Assembly (NCBI RefSeq): GCF_002952055.1
Contig: NZ_CP021255.1
Location: forward strand, 2,083,501-2,147,500
DNA length: 64,000 nucleotides
Source: Desulfobulbus oralis
Lineage (GTDB): Bacteria; Desulfobacterota; Desulfobulbia; Desulfobulbales; Desulfobulbaceae
Reading direction: 5' to 3'
Of this stretch, positions 17,852-26,451 are shown piece by piece (positions within the stretch are counted from its first letter, which is position 1; each line of letters opens with the position of its first letter). The notes below the pieces were generated by a model. The model worked only from the letters and a program-made list of their open reading frames with translations. It made no database searches and was not told the DNA's origin. Made by a program: the position numbers and the translations under genes.

Positions 17852-17895
17852 TTTTGGTGACAAGCGGGCAGGAAAAGGGCAAAATGTCACCAAAA
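17852..17895 (+). promoter_or_regulatory. 11-bp inverted repeat spanning the kinase gene start
   Basis: TTTTGGTGACA (17852-17862) and TGTCACCAAAA (17885-17895) are perfect inverted repeats separated by 22 bp. The loop contains the AGGAAAAGGG ribosome site, and the right arm begins inside the start codon at 17884. As RNA it would form a hairpin around the start; as DNA it could be an autoregulatory operator. Confidence 0.5.
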
Positions 17896-19224
17896 GGAAA
17901 CAGCCAGGGGCCGCGACCTCTTTTACAGCAACGGGAGCGCATAGCACGGGCCGATTCTTTTCCCACAAAAACCATGGACCAACGAACCATCGCCATACTG
18001 GAAAAGCAGCGGCAGGATCTGGTGGTGCGCGTGCTGAAAAAGCACGAGGAGGCCGAAGCCGGCCGGCTCCTGACCGAGCGCATTCTTGAGGGGATCAGCG
18101 AGTTTTTTCTGATGTTTGACCAGGACTTCAGACTCGTGCAGGCCAACCGGGACTTTGCGCTTGCAGCGACAGCCGGCGGGCCGGATGCAAAGCCCGGCTC
18201 CGATCCGGAGGCCGCCGCCAGGCCCGACCCCGCCCGGCTGGACCAGCTCTTTCCTCCAGAAGACGGGCAGTTGATTCGCGCACGGCTTCTGGCCAGAGAC
18301 CCCCGCAGGCTGGAAACCCGGCTGCTGCTGGCCGGCGGGCCGGTGCCGGTGCGGCTCAGGCCGCAGGTGCACGAGACGCCCGGCGGCCGGGTGCTCTACC
18401 TGCTCCTCTGCAGCGATCTGAGCGAACTCCGCCAGCTCATGGCCCGACTTGCGGAGGGCCAGCGCCAGCTCATGCACTCCAGCCGCCTGGCGAGCCTGGG
18501 CGAGATGACCGCGGGAATCGGCCACGAGTTGACCCAGCCGCTGAACACCATTCTCCTGTTGGCCCGCAATGCCCTCAAAGTGCTGGACACGCCCCTGTCT
18601 CCGCGGCCGGGCCTGGTGCGGGAAAATCTGGAACTCATCGTTGACCGGGCGGAAAAGGCCGGGGATATCATTAACACCATGCGGAGCTTCGGCCGCAAGG
18701 TGGAAGGCGAACTGGCGGCTGTGGATGTGGCAGCGCTCCTCAAAAAAATCGTGCAGTTCCTCTCCGGCCAACTGCGCATCCACGGGGTGGATCTGCAGCT
18801 CAGGCTTGCCGATGCGCCGCTGCTGGTCTGGGCCATAGAGGTGCGGCTGGAGCAGGTCTTTCTCAACCTGATGCAGAACGCCATTCAGGCCATGGGCGGA
18901 ACCGAGCGTCCGCGACTCGAGCTCTCGACCCGGCTGGAGGAGCGTCTGGACGTGCGCAGCATGCGCTATGAAACCTGCGTGGTGGTGAGCGTGGCGGACA
19001 ATGGCTGCGGCATGGACGCGGAGACGCAGACAAAAATCTTCGCCCCCTTCTTCACCACCCGCACGGGCAGTGGCGGCATGGGACTGGGGCTCTCCCTGGT
19101 GGACCGGATTGTACGGGAATTTTCCGGATTTATCGACGTGGACAGCCAGCCGGGCTGCGGCGCCCGCTTTTCGGTGTGGCTGCCCCTCTATCAGCCTGAG
19201 GAGGAAAAGGAGGCGAGGCCATGA
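17884..19224 (+). CDS. Sensor histidine kinase (NtrB/DctB-like, soluble)
   Basis: A 446-residue kinase without obvious membrane segments: N-terminal coiled-coil-like region, PAS-like sensor part (about 70-190), HisKA with SLGEMTAGIGHELTQPLN (His phosphoacceptor), and HATPase with N-box NLMQNAIQAM, DNGCGM and GMGLGLSLVDRIV. ATG 17884 is chosen for its AAAAGGG site; ATG 17974 lacks one. It overlaps the downstream regulator by ATGA, forming a classic pair. The divergent TauE-like operon with a sigma-54 promoter is the likely target. Confidence 0.85.
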   Translation: MSPKGNSQGPRPLLQQRERIARADSFPTKTMDQRTIAILEKQRQDLVVRVLKKHEEAEAGRLLTERILEGISEFFLMFDQDFRLVQANRDFALAATAGGPDAKPGSDPEAAARPDPARLDQLFPPEDGQLIRARLLARDPRRLETRLLLAGGPVPVRLRPQVHETPGGRVLYLLLCSDLSELRQLMARLAEGQRQLMHSSRLASLGEMTAGIGHELTQPLNTILLLARNALKVLDTPLSPRPGLVRENLELIVDRAEKAGDIINTMRSFGRKVEGELAAVDVAALLKKIVQFLSGQLRIHGVDLQLRLADAPLLVWAIEVRLEQVFLNLMQNAIQAMGGTERPRLELSTRLEERLDVRSMRYETCVVVSVADNGCGMDAETQTKIFAPFFTTRTGSGGMGLGLSLVDRIVREFSGFIDVDSQPGCGARFSVWLPLYQPEEEKEARP

Positions 19225-20624
19225 GCACGGCTCTGCCCATTCTGGTGGTGGATGACGACCGCTATCTGCTTTTGGCCCTGCGCCAGACCCTGGAACTGGC
19301 GGGCTTTGTGGTCCAGACCTTTGAGCGTTCGCCTGCGGCGCTGGCAGCGGTTTTGGGGCAAAAGGAACATTTCGCTGCCGTGCTGGCCGATATTCGGATG
19401 CCCGAGCTGGACGGCATGGCGCTGCTGGCCCGGCTGCATAAGGAGCGGCCCGAACTGCCGGTCATTCTCATCACCGGTCACGGCGATGTGGCCCTGGCCG
19501 TGCAGGCGGTGAAGGAAGGGGCCTATGATTTTCTGCAAAAGCCGGTGGACGGGGAGGCGCTTCTGGGCGCCCTGGGCCGGGCCGTGGAACGGAACCGCCT
19601 CGTCAAGGAAAATCGGCAGTTGCAGGCCACGCTGGAGGCCAGCCGGGCGGAGCGCACGGCCTTTTACGGTCTGGTGGGCGCGCACCCGGCCATGCGGCAG
19701 GTGTACAGACTCATCGAAACCATGGCCACCGCGCCCGACCCGGTGCTCATCAGCGGGGAAACCGGCTCGGGCAAGGAGCTGGCGGCCCGGGCCCTGCACG
19801 CGCTTTCCGCCGCGGGCCAGCCCTTTGTGGCCGTGAACATGGCCGCTCTGCCGGCCGAGATGATAGAATCCGAACTCTTTGGTTACGAACGCGGGGCCTT
19901 TACCGGTGCGGACAGCCGCAAGGCCGGCAAGTTTGAATTTGCGGGCCGGGGCACCCTCTTTCTGGACGAGATCTGCTCCATGCCGCTGCACCTGCAGGGC
20001 AAACTGCTGCGGGTTCTGGAAGAGCGCGCCTTCTGCCGCCTGGGCGGCAATGCGGCCATTCCCCTCGGGGCGCGCGTCATTTCCGCCAGCAACCGCGATC
20101 TGGAAGGCGAGGTGGCGAGCGGTCGTTTCCGGCAGGACCTCTATTTCCGGCTCAACGTGCTGCCGCTGAAGATCCCGGCACTGGCGGAGCGGGTCGCGGA
20201 CATTCCGCTTTTGGCCCGGCATTTTGCCGAAGAGTATGCCCTGCTGCACGGGGATGCCCAGGTCAGGCTGGAGCCTGCCTTTCTGGACGCGCTCAGCCAG
20301 CGCTCCTGGCCCGGCAATGTGCGGGAGCTGAGGAACCTGGTGCGCCGGCACTGCATTCTGGGCGGACAGGCGCAGCAGGACAAGGCGATCGGCGCTCCGG
20401 CGGCAGCCCTGCCCGCGTCCGGCCCGCTTTCCACCTGGAAAGAGCACATGGAGCGCGAGGAAAAGCGCTACCTCATCGAGGCGCTGGCGCACGCCGGCGG
20501 CCAGGTGAGCGCGGCCTGCCGGATTCTGGGACTTTCCCGCAAGAGCGTGTACGAGAAGGTCAGGCGCCTGGGCATTGACCTGGAAGGACTCCGACAGAAC
20601 AGGGCCGGCAAGAACGTTACTTGA
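19221..20624 (+). CDS. NtrC/DctD-type sigma-54-dependent response regulator
   Basis: A 467-residue protein with receiver domain (phosphoacceptor Asp in LADIRMPELDG, conserved Lys in FLQKPVDG), AAA+ domain with Walker A GETGSGKE, sigma-54 contact loop GAFTGAD, Walker B LFLDEI, sensor II WPGNVREL, and a Fis-type HTH (GQVSAACRILGLSRKSVYEKV). All catalytic motifs are intact. It activates sigma-54 promoters when phosphorylated by the partner kinase encoded just upstream. The likely target is the divergent exporter operon. Confidence 0.92.
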   Translation: MSTALPILVVDDDRYLLLALRQTLELAGFVVQTFERSPAALAAVLGQKEHFAAVLADIRMPELDGMALLARLHKERPELPVILITGHGDVALAVQAVKEGAYDFLQKPVDGEALLGALGRAVERNRLVKENRQLQATLEASRAERTAFYGLVGAHPAMRQVYRLIETMATAPDPVLISGETGSGKELAARALHALSAAGQPFVAVNMAALPAEMIESELFGYERGAFTGADSRKAGKFEFAGRGTLFLDEICSMPLHLQGKLLRVLEERAFCRLGGNAAIPLGARVISASNRDLEGEVASGRFRQDLYFRLNVLPLKIPALAERVADIPLLARHFAEEYALLHGDAQVRLEPAFLDALSQRSWPGNVRELRNLVRRHCILGGQAQQDKAIGAPAAALPASGPLSTWKEHMEREEKRYLIEALAHAGGQVSAACRILGLSRKSVYEKVRRLGIDLEGLRQNRAGKNVT

Positions 20625-20709
20625 CGAAGCCTAGGTTTTGCCGCATTGTGTGAAAGCCTGCGCATGGCAGGCGCAATCCGTTTCCCGTGTTCAAGGAGGA
20701 ATTGAACCC

Positions 20710-22194
20710 ATGTTTGACGATACCCGTAGGCGTTCCAAGGCTCTGCTCCTGGCCCTGTGCCTCTCGCTGCTGCCTTGCTCTTTCCAGCCGCTGCCCGCTT
20801 TTGCCGACGATGCGGCGGACATTGCCATTCTGGATCGCACCGCCAAGGCCTTTTCTTCGGTCGTGAAAAAGGCCGGCCCGGCTGTGGTGCAGATTGTGGT
20901 GGAGAAGAACGCGACTCTGGGCGATCTGCGGCAAACGCCCTTTGACGAACTCTTCAGCGATCCCTTTTTCGAGCAGTTCTTCGGCCGCCAGTTCGGGCAG
21001 CGGCAGCCCCGCGGCAGGGACCGCATCATGAAACAGCAGGCCGCCGGTTCCGGTTTCATCATCTCGGCGGACGGCTACATCCTGACCAACCACCACGTGG
21101 TGGCAAAGGCCGACACCATCACCGTGCGGCTGGCGGACGAGCGCGAATTCAAGGCCAAGGTCGTCGGCACCGACCCGCAGACCGACGTGGCGCTCATCAA
21201 GGTGGCAGGCCAGAACCTGCCGGTGCTGCCCCTGGGCGATTCCGACAGCCTGGAAGTCGGCGAATGGGTGATTGCCATCGGCAGCCCCTTCCAGCTCAGC
21301 AAAACCGTGACTGTGGGCGTGGTCAGCGCCAAGGGCCGCAACCGCATGGGCATGGCTGACTATGAAAATTTCATCCAGACCGATGCGGCCATCAACCCCG
21401 GCAACTCCGGCGGTCCGCTGCTGAATATCCGCGGCGAGGCCATTGGCATGAACACCGCCATTTTCTCCCGCAGCGGCGGCTACATGGGTATCGGCTTCGC
21501 CATCCCCATCAACATGGCGAAGAACATAGAGCAGCAGCTCCGCTCCAGCGGCAAGATCACCCGCGGCTGGCTGGGCGTGATGATTCAGGACGTGGACGAG
21601 GAACTGGCCAGGCAGTTCGGCAGCGGTGAGCGCCATGGCGCGCTGGTCTCCGAGGTCAGCCCCGGCTCGCCTGCGGAAAAGGGCGGCCTGCAGCAGGGCG
21701 ATCTGATTGTGGCCATGAACGGCCGGAAGGTGGACAATGTCTCCGACCTGCGCAACCGCATCGCCGAAACCCAGCCCGACACGGAGGTGTCCCTGCGCGT
21801 GCTGCGTGACGGCCAGGAGAAGACGCTGAGCATGCGGATCGGCAGCCAGCCGAAAGACCTGGCCAGTGGCGATCGGCAGAGAAGCAGGAGCGGCATGGGC
21901 AGCGGCATACTCGACAGCATGGGGCTGTCCCTGCAGGATCTGAGCGACGATGTGGCCCGACAGTTCGGCTACGATAAAAATCAGGGCGTGCTGATTGCCA
22001 GCGTGGAGCCGGGTTCCGTGGCCGAGGCCGCCGGCCTCGAAAGTGGGCAGATTGTCGAGGAAATCAACCGCAGCCGCGTCCGCAGCATCAGGGATGTGCC
22101 CAAGGCCCTGGCCATGGGCAGAGACGGCAAGCAGGTGCTTTTGCGCGTGCGCAGCGAGGCTGGAAGCCGTTATATTGTCCTGCGGGCCGAATAA
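20710..22194 (+). CDS. DegP/HtrA family periplasmic serine protease
   Basis: A 494-residue protein: signal peptide ending near PAFADDA, trypsin-like domain with catalytic His (TNHHVV), Asp (TDVALIKV) and Ser (NPGNSGGPLLN), then two PDZ domains (about 290-380 and 400-490). Degrades or refolds damaged periplasmic proteins. AAGGAGGAA precedes the ATG. It is followed by the VKOR-like and thiol peroxidase genes, an envelope- and redox-stress neighbourhood. Confidence 0.93.
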   Translation: MFDDTRRRSKALLLALCLSLLPCSFQPLPAFADDAADIAILDRTAKAFSSVVKKAGPAVVQIVVEKNATLGDLRQTPFDELFSDPFFEQFFGRQFGQRQPRGRDRIMKQQAAGSGFIISADGYILTNHHVVAKADTITVRLADEREFKAKVVGTDPQTDVALIKVAGQNLPVLPLGDSDSLEVGEWVIAIGSPFQLSKTVTVGVVSAKGRNRMGMADYENFIQTDAAINPGNSGGPLLNIRGEAIGMNTAIFSRSGGYMGIGFAIPINMAKNIEQQLRSSGKITRGWLGVMIQDVDEELARQFGSGERHGALVSEVSPGSPAEKGGLQQGDLIVAMNGRKVDNVSDLRNRIAETQPDTEVSLRVLRDGQEKTLSMRIGSQPKDLASGDRQRSRSGMGSGILDSMGLSLQDLSDDVARQFGYDKNQGVLIASVEPGSVAEAAGLESGQIVEEINRSRVRSIRDVPKALAMGRDGKQVLLRVRSEAGSRYIVLRAE

Positions 22195-22256
22195 ACGGTT
22201 CATAAGACCAATGGCGGGGCCCTGGATCCGCCCCGCCCCAACCGGCAGGAGACGCC

Positions 22257-23489
22257 ATGGAACTGACAGAAAAAGCGGACAAGAAATTCAAGTGGTCGGC
22301 AATTCCGGAATTTTGCGGCAAGTGGCTTGCTGCCGCGCTCTTTCTCATGATTCTGGCCCAAACCGCCCACCTGCTGTTCCGGGGTGAGGCCTACTGCCCC
22401 AATGAAGGTTGTCGCATCGTGGACGAGCAGTCGCCCCTGTCGCCGATTGTGACCAATGTCGGCGGGCTGCTCTACTTCGCCATACTGTTTCTGCTCTTCC
22501 GGGCCGCGCGCAAACGGCCGGAAGGCGGCGGCGCGGCCCGCTTTCTGCTGGCCCCCTGCCTGCTGGCCGGCATGGCGGCGGAAGGCGTGCTCTCCATCTT
22601 TCAGGTGCAGACCGGTGCCTTTTGTGCGTACTGCTGCACCATTCTGGCCGGGCTTTTCCTCATCAACCTCTGTCTGGGCAAAAGGCAGGCGCTGAACGCC
22701 ATCTTTACCTTCTGCGGCGTGGCTGTGGCCGCCTTTCTGCTGACCTCGCCCAAGGGCGAGGGCCCCATTGCGGCCGCCCAGAGCATCAGGGCCGGTACGC
22801 AGTTCGTCAAGACCGGGCCCGAGGGCAGCGATATCCGCTATTTCTTCTTCAAGGAATCCTGCAAATACTGCAAGCCGGTGCTGGACGAGCTTATGCAGGA
22901 CAACAACGCGACCCTGCGCCTGAATCCGCTGGCCGAGCTGAAAAAAATGGAATTTCCAGAGGCCACGCCCCAGAGCGTCTTTGTCCCGGAGGCCAACCGG
23001 CTCTTCCTGCGCGGGCTGGGCATCAACTCCGTGCCCGTGCTCCTGGTGCAGCGGGCCAACGGCAGCATGAGTCTGTACATGGGCGTCAGCCAGATCGGGG
23101 AGTACCTGCAGGAAGGCGTGAGCGAAGTCGCTCCCGGGACGCCGGCCATGAACAAGGCTCCGGCGCCTGCGGCCGACGATCTGGAGCCCATAGACCCGAA
23201 GAGCGGGGAGCCGATGCCCCAGCAGAGCGAGCCTGCAGCCGAACAGAAGCCGGAAGACTCCCCGCCGTCGCCGCCCGAAGCGCCGTCGGAGGCCCAGGCG
23301 CCGGAGAGCGGGCAGCCGGCGGATCCGCCCGGTGCCGACCCGGCCGAAACGCAGTCTGCGACCACGGAAAATTCCGCCACACCGGAGCCTGCCGGGCAAG
23401 CCGGCCAGACCTCGTCCCAGTCGGTGGAAAGCCCGGGCCTGCCGCCCTCCGACAAGGACAGCTGCAGCATTGACAAGGACTGTAACTGA
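22257..23489 (+). CDS. VKOR/thioredoxin-like membrane oxidoreductase with disordered tail
   Basis: A 410-residue protein. The first ~165 residues form a vitamin K epoxide reductase-like membrane bundle with CPNEGC and FCAYCC cysteine pairs. A thioredoxin-fold segment with CKYC (FFFKESCKYCKPVLDEL) follows. The last ~125 residues are Pro/Ala/Glu/Ser-rich and look disordered, ending in CSIDKDCN with two more cysteines. VKOR homologues reoxidise DsbA-type thiol oxidases, so this probably drives disulfide formation. The long low-complexity tail is unusual. Confidence 0.75.
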   Translation: MELTEKADKKFKWSAIPEFCGKWLAAALFLMILAQTAHLLFRGEAYCPNEGCRIVDEQSPLSPIVTNVGGLLYFAILFLLFRAARKRPEGGGAARFLLAPCLLAGMAAEGVLSIFQVQTGAFCAYCCTILAGLFLINLCLGKRQALNAIFTFCGVAVAAFLLTSPKGEGPIAAAQSIRAGTQFVKTGPEGSDIRYFFFKESCKYCKPVLDELMQDNNATLRLNPLAELKKMEFPEATPQSVFVPEANRLFLRGLGINSVPVLLVQRANGSMSLYMGVSQIGEYLQEGVSEVAPGTPAMNKAPAPAADDLEPIDPKSGEPMPQQSEPAAEQKPEDSPPSPPEAPSEAQAPESGQPADPPGADPAETQSATTENSATPEPAGQAGQTSSQSVESPGLPPSDKDSCSIDKDCN

Positions 23490-23536
23490 ACAGGACACAC
23501 ACCGTCCACCCTGAAAAACACTGACAGGAGAACAGC

Positions 23537-24049
23537 ATGGCAAGCATAACCCTTCAAGGCAATAAACTGGAAACCGCAGGCACGCTGCCCGCAATCGGCT
23601 CGGCCGCGCCGGACTTCAAACTGCTGAACGGCGAACTGGGCGAGGTCTCGCTCAAAGACTACCAGGGTAAAAAGCTGGTGCTCAACATCTTCCCAAGCAT
23701 CGACACCGGCGTGTGCGCAACCTCGGTACGGCGCTTCAATCAGGAGGCCGCCAAACTGCCGGGCGTGCAGGTGCTCTGCATTTCGGCCGACCTGCCCTTT
23801 GCCCTGGGCCGCTTCTGCGCCGCCGAGGGCATCAAGAACGTGGCCACGCTCTCGGCCTTTCTGGACCCCTTCCGCAGCCCCAGCTTTGGCCAGGATTACG
23901 GCGTCCGTATGGTCAGCGGCCCGCTTCAGGGTCTGCTGTCCCGGGCCGTGGTGGTCATCGATGCAGGCGGCAGGGTCGTCCACACCGAGCAGGTGCCGGA
24001 ACTCACCCAGGAACCGGACTATGATGCGGCCCTGGCTGCCCTCCGGTAA
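23537..24049 (+). CDS. tpx: Thiol peroxidase
   Basis: A 170-residue atypical 2-Cys peroxiredoxin that reduces hydrogen and alkyl peroxides using thioredoxin. The peroxidatic Cys is in FPSIDTGVCATSVRRFN and the resolving Cys in ALGRFCAAEGI. Start and length match the Tpx family. A GGAG site precedes the ATG and an intrinsic terminator follows. Confidence 0.95.
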   Translation: MASITLQGNKLETAGTLPAIGSAAPDFKLLNGELGEVSLKDYQGKKLVLNIFPSIDTGVCATSVRRFNQEAAKLPGVQVLCISADLPFALGRFCAAEGIKNVATLSAFLDPFRSPSFGQDYGVRMVSGPLQGLLSRAVVVIDAGGRVVHTEQVPELTQEPDYDAALAALR

Positions 24050-24074
24050 TTTCCCGGAATCACCACAATAACAA

Positions 24075-24109
24075 ACGGGGGCGTCCTGCAGGACACCCCC
24101 GTTTTTTTG
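24075..24109 (+). terminator. Intrinsic terminator after tpx
   Basis: A GC-rich hairpin (ACGGGGGCGTCC opposite GGACACCCCCGT) followed by seven T residues, 25 bp after tpx. Confidence 0.85.
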
Positions 24110-24121
24110 TCTGGAGGCAAA

Positions 24122-25318
24122 ATGCACGAAATCAGGCTGACCCCGAAAACGGAAATCGACGCGCGCATCCGGCACCTGCAGGCGCAACTTGCCGAAGAGG
24201 GCGTGGACGCTGCGCTCATCATCCATCACACAAACATGTTTTATTACAGCGGCACTTCCCAGAGCGGCCATCTCCTGATTCCACGGCAGGGTGAGCCGCT
24301 CCTCATGGTGCGCCGGAGCTTCGGGCGTGCCAGGGCGGAATCGCCGCTTGCCCAGATTCTGGACGTGCAGAGTCTGAAACTCCTGCCCGCGCTCCTGGCC
24401 GAATACGGCTGCGCGAGCGAGCGCGTAGGCCTTGAACTGGACCTTTTGCCGGTCAATCTCTATCACCGTTACCTTGGCCTGTTCCCGAACACCGAATTTG
24501 TCGACATCTCCATGCTGACCCGGCGGCAGCGCATGATCAAATCGCCGTACGAAATCGAATTGCTGGAAGCCTCGGCCGCGGTGCTGGATGCGGTCTTTGC
24601 CAAGGTGCCCGCATGGCTGCACGCCGGCATGCCCGAGCTGGAACTGGCAAGTCGCTTCGAGGCCGGCATGCGGCAACGGGGTTTTGGCGGCGGCGCGCGG
24701 ATGCGGAGCTTCAATCAGGACTTTTTCATGGGCAATGTCCATGCCGGCAAAAGCGCTGCGGTGCCCAGTTTTTTTGACGGCCCGGTGGGTGGCCCCGGCA
24801 CCTCCCCCGCCGGCAATCCGCAGGGCGCAGGCTGGGGCTGCCTGCAGCGGAACGAGCCGGTCTATATCGACTATGCGAGCTGCATCGACGGCTATATTGC
24901 GGACGAAACCCGCATGTTCTGCGTGGGCAGAATGCCGGAGGACATGCGGGCCGCCTACGAGGCGGCGCTGGCCGTGGAAGCGGCGGTGCTGGCCAGGGCC
25001 CGGCCCGGCGTGCTGTGGGAGGAACTCTACCAGCGTGCGCTGGAGGTGGTGGCGGATACCGGCCTGGGCGACTTTTTCATGGGCCCTGGCCCGGACAGGG
25101 TGCGCTTCGTGGGGCATGGCGTGGGGCTGGAACTGGACGAACTGCCGGTGCTGGCCCCCAAACTGCGCCAGCCACTCGAAGCGGGCATGGTCTTTGCCCT
25201 GGAGCCGACCTTTGTCTTTCCCGGCGGCGCGGTTGGCATCGAAAACACCCATCTGGTCGAGGCCACAGGCATCCGCACCCTGACTCGCGCGCCCCGGGAA
25301 ATCGTATGCGTGAGCTGA
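24122..25318 (+). CDS. M24 family Xaa-Pro aminopeptidase-like metallopeptidase
   Basis: A 398-residue protein with an N-terminal creatinase-like domain and a C-terminal pita-bread domain. Metal ligands are present: the two Asp in YIDYASCIDGYIADETR, His in GHGVGLELDELP, Glu in FALEPTFVFPG and Glu in GIENTHLV. GGAGG just upstream sets ATG 24122. It probably removes N-terminal residues before proline in the cytoplasm. A partial copy of the downstream tandem gene family begins 12 bp after its stop. Confidence 0.88.
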   Translation: MHEIRLTPKTEIDARIRHLQAQLAEEGVDAALIIHHTNMFYYSGTSQSGHLLIPRQGEPLLMVRRSFGRARAESPLAQILDVQSLKLLPALLAEYGCASERVGLELDLLPVNLYHRYLGLFPNTEFVDISMLTRRQRMIKSPYEIELLEASAAVLDAVFAKVPAWLHAGMPELELASRFEAGMRQRGFGGGARMRSFNQDFFMGNVHAGKSAAVPSFFDGPVGGPGTSPAGNPQGAGWGCLQRNEPVYIDYASCIDGYIADETRMFCVGRMPEDMRAAYEAALAVEAAVLARARPGVLWEELYQRALEVVADTGLGDFFMGPGPDRVRFVGHGVGLELDELPVLAPKLRQPLEAGMVFALEPTFVFPGGAVGIENTHLVEATGIRTLTRAPREIVCVS

Positions 25319-25330
25319 AAACGAAAAGCT

Positions 25331-25503
25331 TTTCCGAACCGCCCCAGGAGGATCTGCCGGCCATCTTCCGGCTGCTTGAAGAGGCGCTTTCTGTGTATGG
25401 CGGGAGAGGAATGAGAGGAATTGAGCCTGCTTATCCAGGCGAGTATTTTGTGAAGGATGAAACGGTAGCTTATCGTGCAACAATTGAACCTGAAAAGAAA
25501 TAA
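25331..25503 (+). pseudogene. Truncated first copy of the tandem gene family
   Basis: The last ~57 codons of the repeated family (SEPPQEDLPAIFRLLEEALS to the terminal EPEKK) without a start or N-terminal half, directly after the M24 peptidase gene. It is nearly identical to the 3' ends of the copies at 25513 and 26452, and marks the left edge of the array. Confidence 0.8.
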
Positions 25504-25512
25504 GAAAGCACT

Positions 25513-25989
25513 ATGGCCTTTGTGAATGAGTGGATTTCAGAAGAAGATATGGAAAAGTACCATCTCCGTGAGATCAGAAAAAAAATGGTAGCCGATAGGG
25601 GCCGCCCTGACTGGGTACGCGACCGGGAACGGGACATGTACCTGATGCAAGTCCGTGGTTTGGGACAGGCGAATGAGTACGAGGTATGGCTGCTCTATGC
25701 GCGGGGAAAGTATGCCGCTGTACGGATTTACTGCGCCGGATCGAAACGTCTCGACGATGGAACACTACATAGGCGTTGGCGTTTTGTGGAATTCCATAAG
25801 AGCCTGCGTTGTCCCTTTCCCGAACCGCCTCAGGAGGATCTGCCGGCCATTTTCCGGCTGCTTGAAGAGGCGCTTTCGGTGTATGGCGCGGAAGGAATGA
25901 GGGCGATTGAGCCTGCTTATCCCGGGGAGTATTTTGTAAAGACTGACCCTGTAGTTTATCGTGCGACAATTGAACCTGAAAAGAAATAA
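25513..25989 (+). CDS. Tandem-array protein of unknown function, copy 1
   Basis: A 158-residue acidic, soluble protein starting MAFVNEWISEEDMEKYHLRE, with a central DWVRDRERDMYLMQV segment and a C-terminal PFPEPPQEDLPAIFRLLEEA helix. I recall similar N-termini (FINEYIPEEDV...DRERD) in uncharacterised proteins of several proteobacteria, sometimes near polymorphic toxin loci. An immunity-like role is possible but unproven, and no toxin gene is in this window. It lies 9 bp before copy 2. Confidence 0.7.
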   Translation: MAFVNEWISEEDMEKYHLREIRKKMVADRGRPDWVRDRERDMYLMQVRGLGQANEYEVWLLYARGKYAAVRIYCAGSKRLDDGTLHRRWRFVEFHKSLRCPFPEPPQEDLPAIFRLLEEALSVYGAEGMRAIEPAYPGEYFVKTDPVVYRATIEPEKK

Positions 25990-25998
25990 GGAAGCACT

Positions 25999-26442
25999 AT
26001 GGCCTTTGTGAATGAGTGGATTTCAGAAGAAGATATGGAAAAGTACCATATCCGTGAGATCAGAGAAAAAATGGTAGCCGATAGGGGCCGCCCTGACTGG
26101 GTACGCGACCGGGAACGGGACATGTACCTGATGCAAGTCAATGGTTTGGGACGGGATAACGAGTACGAGACATGGCTGCTCTATGCGCGGGGAAAGTATG
26201 CCGCTGTACGGATGTATCGCATTGGCGGTGACATCCATGAAGATAAAACGGAAGATATACGCTGGTGCTTCCAGGAATTCGATAAAGGCCTGTTTTGCCC
26301 CTTTCCCGAACCGCCCAGGGAGGAACTGCCGGCCATGTTCCGGCTGCTTGAAGAGGCTCTTTCAGTATATGGCAGGAGGGGAATACGATACAGCGGCGAC
26401 CTGGTGGCTTTTCATGTAACGCTTGAATTTGAAAAGAAATAA
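25999..26442 (+). CDS. Tandem-array protein of unknown function, copy 2
   Basis: 147 residues. The first ~70 are almost identical to copy 3 (HIREIREKMV, VNGLGRDNEYETW), but the second half is divergent (RMYRIGGDIHEDKTEDIRWC, then RRGIRYSGDLVAFHVTLEFE) and shorter. The same GGAAGCACT spacer and start context as the other copies show the array arose by unequal duplication. Divergence confined to the C-terminal half suggests selection for different partners. Confidence 0.7.
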   Translation: MAFVNEWISEEDMEKYHIREIREKMVADRGRPDWVRDRERDMYLMQVNGLGRDNEYETWLLYARGKYAAVRMYRIGGDIHEDKTEDIRWCFQEFDKGLFCPFPEPPREELPAMFRLLEEALSVYGRRGIRYSGDLVAFHVTLEFEKK

Positions 26443-26451
26443 GGAAGCACT

